Part shown: piece after piece, positions 45,876-56,925 of the stretch
Layout of the letters: every line of letters begins with the position of its first letter
Position numbering within the stretch: position 1 is the first letter of the stretch
Assembly (NCBI GenBank): GCA_033819885.1
Contig: JAQYUZ010000042.1
Span: 62,001 to 126,000 of the forward strand
Reading direction: 5' to 3'
DNA from: Microbotryomycetes sp. JL201
Taxonomy: Eukaryota; Basidiomycota; Microbotryomycetes
DNA length: 64,000 nucleotides
Made by a program: the position numbers and the translations under genes
The notes under the pieces: model-generated
Told to the model about the DNA's origin: nothing
What the model saw: only the letters and a program-made list of their open reading frames with translations
Database searches by the model: none

Positions 45876-46327
45876 ATGAGAAAACATGAGCAGTTATCGT
45901 GATAGACAGAGTCGAAGGTGAAAATCCAACACAGCATTCACTGGGATTTGCCCGAGGCGATGCGGGACGTGTGCGCTACAGTTTGACTTTTCGCGGACAT
46001 GCGCGTACCTTGAGCATTTTGTTCCGCCTGACCATGAGCAGAGTGCTCCTCAAATGTTGCTGATATTTATCGAAGCCGCCAGCGATCAATACCTAGCCCA
46101 TGCACGTTGCCATTAAGTTGCAGCAGGCTCTCACACCACTCGTCTCAAGTCCCGGGTGTACAGATTTCTTTGAGACATACCTGGATTCTTTTTCCAAAAA
46201 TTGATGGTGAATTTCCGACCGCGAGCTCGAAAGCTGTGCCCAAACTCCTCTCTCAAAAACCTCCGCGGATCAAAAGCCAAGCTTAATAGCGAGGTTTTGT
46301 TGAGAGACGGTTGACAGCGATCTTACC
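45876..46327 (+). other. Intergenic stretch upstream of the second unknown tandem pair
   Basis: About 450 bases between two plus-strand genes. I see no gene, repeat or clear TATA box in it. Confidence 0.4.
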
Positions 46328-48339
46328 ATGCCTCCTTACTCACGCGTAAACATCTGGTCCGCTGTCGACAATCTCATTGTTCCCGGACAGGCAGAGGTTT
46401 TAGGAGCACTCGCTCAATTGCTCGTCGTCGAGCCCTCACAACTTGGACTAGCGCCTTGGCAGACTGGGCTGGACATTCTTGCCTTTTATTCTCAGGGCAA
46501 CAACGCCGATTCTGACCTGAGACGAGAAACCAGTGTCGTTCGTTTCCTGCCTCAGATAGACGAGCGACAAGTGCCAGTTAATGATCAAATCAAACGATGG
46601 ATGTTGAAGACTGTGTGGGCAATTTCAATGCTGCTTGATCAATGGCAAAACGGAAGCACAAACCAAGAAGATCGTCTTCGAACGCAGCTGAACGGCAAAC
46701 TGTATAACGCATTTTCAAACCCATCAGCAGTCATCTCGGACTCTGTCTACAAGGAACTCTTGCACAATCGACTCGCTTGGGTCAGTGAAATGTAGCAAGC
46801 ATTTTTCTCAGCTTGATGTGCTGACTCGCTTCGCAGTTTATGACAGCTTCATCTGAAGGTCGGTCGTCGCGTCGTCGACAAGTGTGTCATGACATTTGTC
46901 TTGAACTGACGTTCGAAACATGCGCCAGTTTTGGTCGAGCACATTCGCCGGGCGGTCAACGAGGTCTCGAGCGGCAGCAATGATTCGTCGTCGAATGGGT
47001 TGGAGTCTTTGGGATTACACCCCGCATTGCGCTTTGACCTGCCACAATGGGCTCAGCTGTCCGATTTCCGCAAAGTGGTTCTCTGCGGCTTCGCTCTTGG
47101 CCTTGAAAAGGTGAGCGAACATGCGAAGCCTGTCCACGGTCCTCTTGTCCTGCTCAATTCAAATCTTAATTGCTCCCTGTTTGCAGCCGTCTTTGTTCAA
47201 CGGAATCGTCGCCGGACATCCCAATCCAATGACGGCATACAAGACATTCTCTCGATTGCCTCAATCACTTCCCTTGCGCAGCATTGACGCCGCTCTCAGA
47301 CATGTTCGGTTCCAAGACTTTTTGCCCGTCCCGCTTCATCACATACTCTCTTCTCAATCCGACCTCTCGTCTTTGAGCTGGCTGCTGTCGACCTTGAGCT
47401 CCTTCGCCCAGATCGTCGAGCAAGACTTTTCGGCCTCGCAACTCGCCCATCGAGGAAGAAGTATTCTGCACGAGCTCTCGGCGGAGACTGCTCAGTCCGG
47501 AAATGCGACATCGTTACAAAATCTGCTTGATCCAGGCTCCTCAAGGGCCAGCCATTGGCACGAATGGCTAGCAAAGGTGAGTATCCTTCGCGGTTCTGGA
47601 CGAGAATGGGATGGCACATTGATTTGGCTTTTTGAAGATGTTGCACGTCTTTGGAGATCGTAGGTTTTGAGCGTGCTTCCTGCAAAAGCTGAGCGTGTTA
47701 CTGAAAACAGACATGAAGCGCTTTACAGGAAAATTCATTCCGCTCAAATGGCTCAGCGCGTCGCATGGCAGACGAATGCGCGAGGGATCACCTTTGCGGC
47801 TGACATTGAGCTTGCGCCAGCACTATGGCAAACTGCAGTGGCTCACGACAGCCACTACGCTCTTTTGCGCATGTACTCGGTCGTACGCGCTCACGAATAT
47901 CTCGTGGTAAGTATTTCGCCGGGCCTCGCTTCTCGATGATGACATCCTGCTCTACAGAAGCATCGTGCCTCTTCTAGAGCTTTATTGCCAGCACATGACG
48001 GCGACGGGGACGCAGCACTTGCTCTACTGCAGCTCAGAGGCCCAAGCGCACGTGAGCCCGTGCGGACAATGAATAGAAGGAGCGAACCCGATGCGAGACC
48101 TGGCGCTGCAGTGCATTCTGGTAGTCATGCCTCATCTCACTATGTCGTCAGTGACAACTTGGGCCGCCACGCGGCAGTCGTGTTCTGACGATTTTCCGAT
48201 TTCGTAGCAGCAGATGAACTCGCTGGCAGGCAGTAGCAACGTGGACAAGCATCTGATCCTGACAGAGAATGGAGTTGCCTTGACGCCACGACAGTATCGC
48301 CGGGCATTCAGGGGCTCAATGATACATGGTCGTTTCTAG
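46328..48339 (+). CDS. Unrecognised protein, second tandem family, copy 1
   Basis: I do not recognise this family. The exons are 46328-46780, 46837-46858, 46929-47110, 47187-47576, 47664-47906, one starting 47958, and a last one ending at the TAG at 48337-48339. Visible blocks are DQIKRWMLKTVWAISMLLDQ, FDLPQWAQLSDFRKVVLCGF, PSLFNGIVAGHPNPMTAYKT, FAADIELAPALWQ, LLRMYSVVRAHEYL and the C-terminal MNSLAGSSNVDKHLILTENG followed by RQYRRAFRG. Nearly every block has a counterpart in the next gene, in the same order and at similar spacing. No signal peptide, membrane segment or catalytic motif is evident; it looks mostly helical and soluble. The join into the last exon is inferred. Confidence 0.6.
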
Positions 48340-48672
48340 AAAATACGTTCTGTACAATGAAATGACAAAATTATTTCCATTGTGCTGGAACGTTGTGCCG
48401 TTGTTTATAAGGACCCGCGCCATGATTGCCTCGGGTCGCTGACGATTCGACTGTGGTCTAATCGCATCAACGCTCTGACTTTCGATCGGGCAAAAGCTTC
48501 CTTATCAGGCGTCATCTTCAGCTGATCGTTACTTCATCTCTGACAACGGCGCAGCCACCACTAAAAGCCGAAAGCTATGCCTTCGTGGCTCCTAGCCGAC
48601 CGTGGTTCCGCGGCGTGCAAGATTTCTTTTTTTTCGCTTGGAGGTCACGCCTTTCCACCGCCTCTTTTATTC

Positions 48673-50563
48673 ATGGACGGATTTGCCGAGATCAAAGCAG
48701 CATTCGCGACCCGAAGAACAGACACGCTCGGTCCATTGGCTTGGGCGTTCGTTGTCAGACCGATCGAGCTCGGAGTGTGGCCATGGCAGCATTTCGAGAT
48801 GGGTAGTGATCCTTTCGTCTCTTTGTACCTCCACGATCACAGCAGCAGCCATCCTCCCCAGACAGCAGTTCCAGTCACCTCGCACAGCGCTGCTTCGTTC
48901 TTGCCTCAGTTGGACTCGGCTGCTCCAAACGACGAGACGAAGCGCTGGGCTTGCAAAACCGTCTGGGCTGTACTCTTGCTGCTCAAGAGTTGGCTGCCAT
49001 CCGGCAGGCGCACTGTTTCCGACGCTCGCCAGGTGCTCGCCCTGTCTTTCCATACAGCTTTCAGTCAACATCGATCAACTTCGGATGTCGCTTTCACAAG
49101 GCTGTTCGCTTCACTTCAGGAGGTTGGTCGATACTCGCGTTCATCCTCTTGTTTCCATCTGACAAACTTTGGCTCCAGCTACTGAGTTCTCACTCTCTAG
49201 GCAGGTTTTTTTTTTTGACCAGAACTTGGCAAAGTATCTTTCTCTGGCTGACTTTGCCGTCAGACCTGAAAAATCACATCCAAAGCTGCCTCGGTAGCTC
49301 AATCAGTGGATCTCATGCAAGACCTCCTCTGCGCCCCGTGCATCCTGCGCTGCAGTACTCCTATTCGCAGTGGGACCAACTCTCAAGCTTTCACAAGATC
49401 ATGGTATGCGGCCTCGCCTTCGGTCTCGAAGATGTCAGCACAGTCAAAGCAGATTCACATTCGCTGCAACACTATCTCACAGTCTCATCTTGCAGCCTCG
49501 TTTATTTGACGGGATATTGGCTGGACATCCACGACCAGATGAAGCGAACGACCGCTTTGCGCGTTTGCCGAAAGCGCTCAACTTGCATGACGCTCTCAGT
49601 CACGTTCAATTTCTCAACTTTGTTCCGCTCCCTGTGCGCATCTTTATCTTTGCCCGTCAAGATACAATTATTGTTGCTGGACTTTGGCGCACGCTCCTTG
49701 CGTTGCTCGAGAGCTTTGTAACTATCGTTGAACGAGATCAGCCAAACTCGCCATTGGCCATTGAAGGTTCCCAGGGCTTGAGAGACATTCGCAGGACAGA
49801 TGACATGTACCAGAAGACGAGCCTCTTACACGCCATGGTCAGCGTCGGTCATCAAGTCGGCAGACACGAACGTGGCAAAACGGCATGGGCTGAAAAGGTG
49901 AGCCGCACCGAATCATTCTCCTAGTTGGATCACAATGACAGGCTGTGCAGGTTTTGCGTCTCTTTTGGGACTGTGAGTTGCTGGGAGCTTGCCTTGAGCG
50001 ACTAGCTGACCTCTATTGGCAAAAAGCGTTTCGTAGCAAAATCGAGACAGCTTGCCTGGCTCAACGTCGTGTGTGGCCAACTACGAACATGGCCCTGTGG
50101 GCAGACGTCGAGCTGGCAGCCGACATGTGGCAAGCGGGTGAATCCGGTTTCCGCCACGGCGACTTGCCTCATATGTATTCGATTGTCCGAGCGCAAGAGT
50201 ACCTCGATGGACAGGAAGGTCACGCAGCGGCAGCCAGCTTGGTCGGATTGGCGACTTCAGTCGGTGGTGAGCACAAACAATTGCTAGCCACAGCCGCCTT
50301 TGACTGAGAGGTCTACCAGCTGGATCCAACCTCAGCGGTCAAGCGCCAGCGCACCATCATCACCATGTGAGCGTGCACGTTTTGCTACCACTCTTTGCGC
50401 ATCACTGGCACAGCCGAGCCTGACAAAATTGCGAATGCAGGAAATGAACGCTTTGGCAGGCACACGCGGCGACGAAGAAAGGCACTTGATTACGACGAAG
50501 GACGGCGTCCCATTAACGTTGCGACAGTACCGTCGAGCATTTGGAGGCGTTGGGCGCGCGTGA
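48673..50563 (+). CDS. Unrecognised protein, second tandem family, copy 2
   Basis: Tandem paralogue of the preceding gene. Exons that keep frame are 48673-49122, one ending 49433, 49496-49897, 49942-50266, one starting 50309, and a last exon ending at the TGA at 50561-50563. Shared blocks include DETKRWACKTVWAVLLLLKS, YSQWDQLSSFHKIMVCGLAF, PRLFDGILAGHPRPDEANDR, WADVELAADMWQAG, LPHMYSIVRAQEYLDGQ and the C-terminal MNALAGTRGDEERHLITTKD followed by LRQYRRAFGG. Identity between copies looks well below half outside these blocks, so the duplication is old. The second exon and the penultimate junction are unsettled. ATG 48577 is an alternative start; 48673 aligns best with the paralogue. Confidence 0.6.
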
Positions 50564-51431
50564 TCGAAGCACAGGAGGCGACGGCGGGGTCGTTCAAGCA
50601 CGGCGCTCGAGGCTCATGATTGCCATTATGTTTTGCTACACGATTGCTCTATTTCGCAGTTGGTCGCATCGTCCACAGAGCCTGCATCCTGATTCCCGCA
50701 GTGATTGCATAGATGAACGAAGCCTAGCTGTTGTAGGTGTTATAGCGCGACCCTCAAAGATAATGTCCGAATGTGCCGCGCAAACACATGCACCGCGATC
50801 ATTTTTATCAAGACGGGTCATGTTGCATGCATGCTGGTGTTTTGTTCTGGTCATGTAGTGTTTCAGTTCTCGGTTTGAGCGCTCGCGTGGTTGCGTCACA
50901 AGGTTTTGCTTGCTCGAATCCGTCTGCTGTACCGGAACAAGAGCTCGCATGCTCGAGTTCATTGTGTCGATTGCCTGTTTCACTCGAGATGCAAACTCCC
51001 GTCAATGATCGAGTGATGATTCCGAACCGCGGCATGTTTCCGCTTCAGGAAGGTGCGCTGCCGGCAAGGGACAAGCTGTCGGCACACGCGAAGCGCACGC
51101 CGATGACATGTGCGCTCACGCCTGCCTTTTTCTTCTTTCCCTTCTCTCTCACTTCGACTGCTTCGTTCTTGTTTCTGGTTCCCGCCGCGCTAGTCGCTGG
51201 TTTCTCTCTTTCTCTCTTTCGTCTTTCGTCCTGTGGCTCGTGGATCAGCTTTGACAGCGTCCGCCCAGCTCAGCTCTCTTTGTTCTTTCGCTTTCGATCC
51301 ACCCGGTCGTACAAGCAACTTTTATCCGTGTTTCTCTTCAAGGACAGGCCTGGTGTCGTCCCCCGTTCTTATCGAATCTCTCCTCGCGACCTCTCCTCCT
51401 CAACAACCTTTGAATCCGCACTCGTCACGTC
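50564..51431 (+). promoter_or_regulatory. Long upstream region with pyrimidine-rich promoter of the first RlpA-like gene
   Basis: About 870 bases. From roughly 51120 to 51420 the plus strand is strongly C/T-rich with runs such as TTTCTTCTTTCCCTTCTCTC, a composition common just upstream of strongly expressed fungal genes. No other gene is supported in the left part. Confidence 0.5.
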
Positions 51432-52181
51432 ATGCGCTCGGCTGCAGTCATCGTCGCCGTTGTCTCTCTTGCGCTCTGCCAAAGCGCTGCAGCTGCTCCT
51501 ATGGCCCGAGCAGCCTTGGTCGATGAAAGCATGGGCAACTGGAAAGGCTCTCTCGACTCGCTCAGCTTTCTGAGGAGGCTCGGAGTCGCCAACGCAACCG
51601 TCATTGCAGAGGAAGAGCTGGTCTCGTCTTCTGTGTACGAGTCTGCGGAACAGCCCGTTATATACAACCCGTCTGTCGCGGCTCCGGTCTCGGACAAGCT
51701 CGCTTCTAGTGACTCGGCTCGACCGAGCTCGGCTGCCATACATCACGGGCAGGCAACCGTCTACTGGCGTAAGTCACTTTGAACTTCTTTGACGCGCTGT
51801 CGTCTGACATTGCCATTCCTTCTGTGACAGAAAATGGCGAGCAAAGCGCTTGCGGCACATTTGAGAATGACCATTCCATGCTTGTCGCACTCGACTCGAG
51901 GCTGGTGGGTTCCACGGCATTCGGAAATTATCGTTTATGACTGCGTCTGACAAGTGTACCACTAGTTCGGCGACGCATCTACCCCTTCGGCACTGTGTGG
52001 CAAACGGCTGACAATCACAAACACGGGCAAGAATGGCAAGCGACGGTCTGTCAAAGCTCGCGTCGCAGATGTCGCCTATCTCGAAAGCGCGCACTCGCTC
52101 GACTTGTCCGTCGCTGCCTTCGAGTCAATCTCTGACCTCGAAAGTGGCATCGCTCGCATCTCGTGGCAATTTGATTCGTAA
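51432..52181 (+). CDS. Secreted RlpA/barwin-like (double-psi beta-barrel) protein
   Basis: Three exons (51432-51768, 51831-51904, 51966-52181) give 208 residues. The N-terminal signal peptide is MRSAAVIVAVVSLALCQSAA. A Ser/Ala-rich linker of about 85 residues follows, then the barrel domain: ATVYWQNGEQSACGTFENDH, SMLVALDSRLFGD, ALCGKRLTITNTGKNGKRRS, VKARVADVAYLESAHSLDLS and the final GIARISWQFDS. This matches fungal expansin-like/RlpA-like secreted proteins of about 200 residues, with the paired Cys expected of the fold. Function is likely cell-wall or plant-interface related but unproven; lytic activity is not implied. The next gene encodes a relative, so this is a local pair. Confidence 0.82.
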
Positions 52182-52890
52182 ATACAAGGACAAGGGAGTT
52201 TGGGCAGACACATTTATACAACTCTTTTAATCCGCACGATGTATATACCTCATCACCTACTGCATTGAACCTTGTCCTTGTTGTAACGGTAAAGTTTGCC
52301 TTCCACCGCGAGGCTAGTACTCGGTCTGTTTGTTTTTCATGCACGTCAAGCGAAGCTACTGTGAGCCGTGCAATTCTCGTTGGTCCATACAAAGCAATGA
52401 AGCATGCACTCTGTACCGCGATGTGTCACGTGGGCGACAAGAATCGGCGCTCATACACGGCATCACAGCCAAGACCATTTTTGTATAGTGAATCGCTATT
52501 TGCGATAGTGTTTCGAAGAAAGCGTCATGTTCACGTGCATTATCACCCATCTTAGCGCATTTTGTCCAAACGGGGCTGGCCTTCGTCCGAGAGCGGCAGG
52601 AGGTGCGCGCGACAGCCGTGAAGGGCACCACGCAGACAAATACGGAGGAGGGTTGCGCCGGCGACAGCAAGACTTGGGCACACTCCTTCTTGTTCTCCTT
52701 CTTTCATCTCGCTGCCACCCTCCTCCGTCTCTCGTTCCCTTCTTTTACTTCTTCTTTCGCCACTCGACGCCGGCCGTTGACTGTGCAGGCCACTTTGTTT
52801 ACCAGCTGGTTCTTTGTTTCTTTGGCTTGTTTTTCACTTTCACGCTCCAGCTGCTCCTTTCCAATCCACCTTATCGCCACGAACAACAAC
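52182..52890 (+). promoter_or_regulatory. Region between the two RlpA-like genes, pyrimidine-rich near the second start
   Basis: About 710 bases. The final 200 bases are C/T-rich on the plus strand (for example CTTCTTGTTCTCCTTCTTTC), matching the promoter style of the neighbouring gene and suggesting similar strong expression. No gene is supported in between. Confidence 0.5.
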
Positions 52891-53922
52891 ATGCTGTTCG
52901 ACACGCTCCTTATCGCAGCTGGTCTGCTCGCCACTTCTGCCGCCGCATTGCCCGCAACCGTCATTGTCGAACGCCAAGCGTTGTCATGCCGAGTCACGTC
53001 AGATTGTTCTGGAATGTCTTTGATCAGCAATTCTAAACCGTACTGCAACCCAAAATCAAAGCAGTGTCAATTGAGTGAGTTTCCCCCCCCCCCCCCAAGA
53101 CGAAGTAATAGTGGTGGGACCACCCAGCACCCGATTGGGCAGGCTGAGCTAATACCTTTGGCTGCACAGACTGCTTGTCAGGCTACACGATGAATCCTTG
53201 GACCAAAGAATGCCAGAAAAACAAGGGAAAAACTACGACAACGACGAGCTCGGCCCCTCCCGCGTCAACGGCCGTGTCTTGCTCGGTCACTGCAGACTGT
53301 ACAGCAGCCGGAACAACAATACCATATGGCGCCAATCGGTGGTGTGACTCGACTCGCAAAACTTGTTCTTGGCGCTGCGGATCAAAGTTTGTTCAGAGCG
53401 GTCAAACATGTGTGGCAAAAGCCCCCGGGACCAGTGCTCCTGCACAGCAAACCACCGTCGCGCCTCAACCTCAAACGACGGCGGCGGCGGCGACGACGAC
53501 GACGACGTCTGCTCCTACGACTTCGAACGTTCCTCCGAGCACCGGTCCCGTTCAAACCTTTACCGGCTGGGCGACGTACTTTTGGCAAGGAGGCAACTAT
53601 GGCAACTGCGGCATCATCAGTCAAGACACGGACAAAGTCATCGCTTTACCTACAAAGACTTATGCCAACGGTATTCACTGTGGCAAACAAATCAAAGTAA
53701 CCCGAAAGTCGACCGGGAAATCAATCATCGCGACCGTTAGAGACTCTTGTCCGACTTGTGTGACAAATACAAGCTTGGATTTGTCATATGGAGCTTTTAT
53801 CGAGTTGGCGACTGAAGAAGAGGGCATGGTCAGTGCGATTACCTTGTGACCGAGCTCGAGGCGTCTGCTGACGCTTAACCCATTCAACGAAACAGGTCGA
53901 GATTTCGTGGTCTTGGGTTTAG
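52891..53922 (+). CDS. Secreted RlpA/barwin-like protein with Cys-rich N-terminal modules
   Basis: Three exons (52891-53074, 53170-53828, 53896-53922) give 289 residues. A signal peptide (MLFDTLLIAAGLLATSAAAL) is followed by two Cys-rich modules (LSCRVTSDCSG...YCNPKSKQC and VSCSVTADCTAAG...RWCDSTRKTC), each reading roughly CxVTxDC...C...C, then a Thr/Ser/Pro linker. The C-terminal double-psi barrel begins TFTGWATYFWQGGNYGNCG and continues GIHCGKQIKVTRKSTGKSII, VRDSCPTCVTNTSLDLS and ends EEGMVEISWSWV. The last exon was added because the GTCAGT donor after EEGM leads in frame to this ending, which mirrors ISW...-stop in the neighbour. Cys-rich modules may bind carbohydrate; this is inferred from their form only. 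Intron 1 contains a 14-base C run. Confidence 0.85.
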
Positions 53923-54152
53923 TTTCGTCGTTGCTAGTACTGTTCTTTTGCACAATACACTGTCGTTACAGAGATCCTGTTCAAACAGGCCACATTGTTA
54001 CACACGTCTACAAAAAGCACGCTCCTGAAACAAATGCATCTGTACAAACAGCAAGGGGAGCAAGCTAGACAAATAAACGACAAGAACAGAAAGTCTCACT
54101 CTGAAAATATGCTCTTTACGAAAAGTGTCTGTGAGCACGGACGCGAGAAGGT

Positions 54153-56454
54153 TCACGAGGGTCCTGGAGGGGCGTTGATCCACGTGCCATTGTTGAAGAA
54201 TGCGACAGCCGCCCTCGTGAAATCGCCGCTTGTGCCGTCTTGCTGATAAGCCAATCTAAAATAGTGCGGCACGGACTCGTCAAACGAGTCGAGCGCGCTC
54301 ATCGAGAAATTCGTCGCAGGTCCAGTGTAGCGCAAGACGTCATCTACGAGCAAAGCAAAACCGTCCCAACTGTTTGATATGGTCGAAGGAATGTCGCTCC
54401 ACCAAATCGTAGTCTGACCTTGCGTAAAGTTTGTGGCCGTCGTGAGCCATGTCGGCAGATCTGAACCCAATGCGGCATCGCCCCGCAGATCAGACACCGT
54501 CTGCAAGATTGAATCGAATCCCCATCTTCCAACACCGTTGAGAAACATCCCGAGCAGGAAGCCTTGGAAAATGGCAGACGGTCTCGTCACGAACGCGCAA
54601 CCGGGCATGAGGCAGATCCTAAACGAGATGAGGACTGAGCACCATTTCGGGTTTGGTCGCCACAAATAATACACTTACGCCGCAATGTAGTGATGCAGCC
54701 GAAACTCGAGACCGGGTAGGGCCGTGCCAAGTACAGCCAAAACTGCTCCGCCAACAGCGTACCAAAAGAGGTAAAAGTAGAACCATCCTGTGCGCCTGAT
54801 GACGCGGATCTGGTTTACGATGCAAGCAACGAGGAACAAGACGAGCAAAATGACCGCCACGAGGCCGCCTGGTTGCTTCTGAATGTCGGACGCCGTCAAT
54901 CGCTGCAATGGAATCCAGTCGAGGGATATCTACAGAGGCCAATGTCAACGTTGATTATATCGTCGCGCGCGAAAATTGAAACTGACGTTGAACAAAGTGC
55001 CAAACCAGAACCCGGCCAGGTACCAGATCGTCTTTTCGAGCAAGGCGTATTCGAACGCGGGCGTGACCCATCGCCAACTGTGCCGCCAGAACGACTCGCC
55101 GACAAAGAGTGCCGGCAAGAAATTGCCAAAGCCCGTTGAAATATCGGCTGAGCAACCAGAACGATCAGAGAGTCGCAATTGCCTCACCAGACATCGGACA
55201 CTCACGAGGCATCGCTGACGGATCCGAGACGAGGACAATATGCCAAAAGCCGAGACAGAAGAGGGTCCAGAAGAATGCCTGAGGAGCAGGTCTGCCGAAA
55301 GAATGTATGAGTGGACTGCGAAGCGCAAACCGATCGATACTTGATCGAACGCACCGAACAAAGAACGAAAACACGGTCGACATGGCAACGTTGTAACCGA
55401 GGATCTCGTCTCGCAGGTCTTGGCAGCCTGACTGGCTGACTTGATCGATAAACCGATAACTTGAAGGAAAGGTACTGTCAAACGAGACGCTCTTGACGCC
55501 ATTGCGCTCTCCGCCCTGATACCCTGTAAACTCGCCGACAAGTTGTAATTGACCACAGCCGCCCTTCTTGTTGCCAAACAATCCATGGTGGATTGCCGAC
55601 GGGCAAATCCACGAGTCTGCGCGGTACGTGGCGAGATCGTCCATGCCTCCGACGACGAGGGATTGGTACACAAGGAGCTGGTCTCCGACGGCGCGATTGT
55701 TGAGCAGCTCGACAGACAGCGTCTGACTCGGGCATCTGAACGTGAATGTGTAGTTGGAGAATGGAGCGCAGGACGTTCCGTTCATGCCACACTCGTCGTT
55801 GCGGTACCAGTAGCTCGTGTCTGCGACGATAAACGTTGGTGTGCCGACGTTTGTCGAGGACGTGAAGAATGACGCGCGCACGAGAAAGATGAAGCCGAGC
55901 AGCCATGCGAGCAAGAACAAGGGCGTGATGAGCCTACGTCTACGCTGGACAGGTTCGAGCTTTGTGTCGAGCCAAGTCTCTATTTTTGGGAGCCAAGGTT
56001 TGACTCTTTTCTCGATGACGGCAGGCGACGGCCCTCGCATGTACAACAAGAACCTGCCGAGCCATTTTGGTTTGTGTGTGGCGATCTGCGTCAAGCAGCG
56101 GTTCAGGCGCAGCGCGTCTGGCGTCACCGCGGCGTACCCGACTGTGCCAGGAGGCGACTGCGGACTCGGTGTGCCCGTAGATCCACGCTTAGAGTCGAAC
56201 GAGAGCCTTGTCCACCTCTTTGTGTCAAACCCGATCGCGTGGCGTTTCTGGCGGCGCGCTTCGTCGTTTGTCGCGCCTCTTTCGCCTGCGACAGAGGGCT
56301 TGAGCTCGTACGAGTCGTCGGGGGATGTGATTCCGTAATCTGACGACGAGTACTCGCTGTCGTTGCGCGCGTGCTGCGCCTGCATCGTCCGCGGCGCGTG
56401 GCCGAGCTCGAGCGCGTGCCACAGTTCGCGCTCACGGCGGCTATCGGTGGCCAT
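54153..56454 (-). CDS. Fungal LCCL-domain multi-pass membrane protein
   Basis: Five exons (56454-55355, 55291-55188, 55147-54987, 54929-54679, 54618-54153) give 693 residues. A Ser/Arg-rich cytosolic N-terminus leads to PKWLGRFLLYMRGPSPAVIE, a first membrane segment (LITPLFLLAWLLGFIFLV), and then an extracellular LCCL domain: DTSYWYRNDECGMNGTSCAP, FRCPSQTLSVELLNNRAVGD, DSWICPSAIHHGLFGNKKGG and NGVKSVSFDSTFPSSYRF. Several further membrane segments follow (FFWTLFCLGFWHIVLV, GLVAVILLVLFLVACIV, WFYFYLFWYAVGGAVLAVL), then an exposed C-terminal region with sequons such as NFT and NGT. This is the standard layout of fungal LCCL proteins of unknown function. Each intron restores a family-like segment and the exons sum to whole codons. 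Confidence 0.9.
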
Positions 56455-56925
56455 TGCGCACGCTCACCGCGCCTCTTGACACGCCAACGACAGCTTGCGC
56501 GTGCGCTATCTCGAGCAGCAAGGGCGACAGGGCAGGACGACAACCTGCGCGAGGCCCGAGCGCCGCCTGCGCTGCGGAGTTTTGCAAATTTAATAAACAA
56601 GCATGCACAAATCACACTGGCCGGTCAAGCTCAGCAACACGACTTGGTCACAGCCGCGTCGAGTACTTTACAATCTGCGACAGTCGTACGACCTCGCGAC
56701 TGCCAAGACACACGCCGAGGCTCGGCCTGGGTTCACTACAACACTAGCAACAACAACAACAAAAGCAGACGAATCAAACAAGCACAGACAAAGCTTGGAA
56801 TCATTCCTAGGACGTTGGCCGTTTGCCAGTTAATTTCTGGCGAGCAAGCTGCGTTTGATACCTGTCAAGAGCCGACCGGTCAGCAATTCACCTGGGGAAA
56901 CTCGGCAGCGGCGCGCGCGATGGGC
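56455..56925. other. Intergenic stretch upstream of the LCCL gene
   Basis: About 470 bases between two minus-strand genes. An AT-rich TTTGCAAATTTAATAAAC near 56580 could serve as a core promoter for the LCCL gene, and an AAC trinucleotide run lies near 56745. No gene is supported; overlapping plus-strand frames have no motif. Confidence 0.4.
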
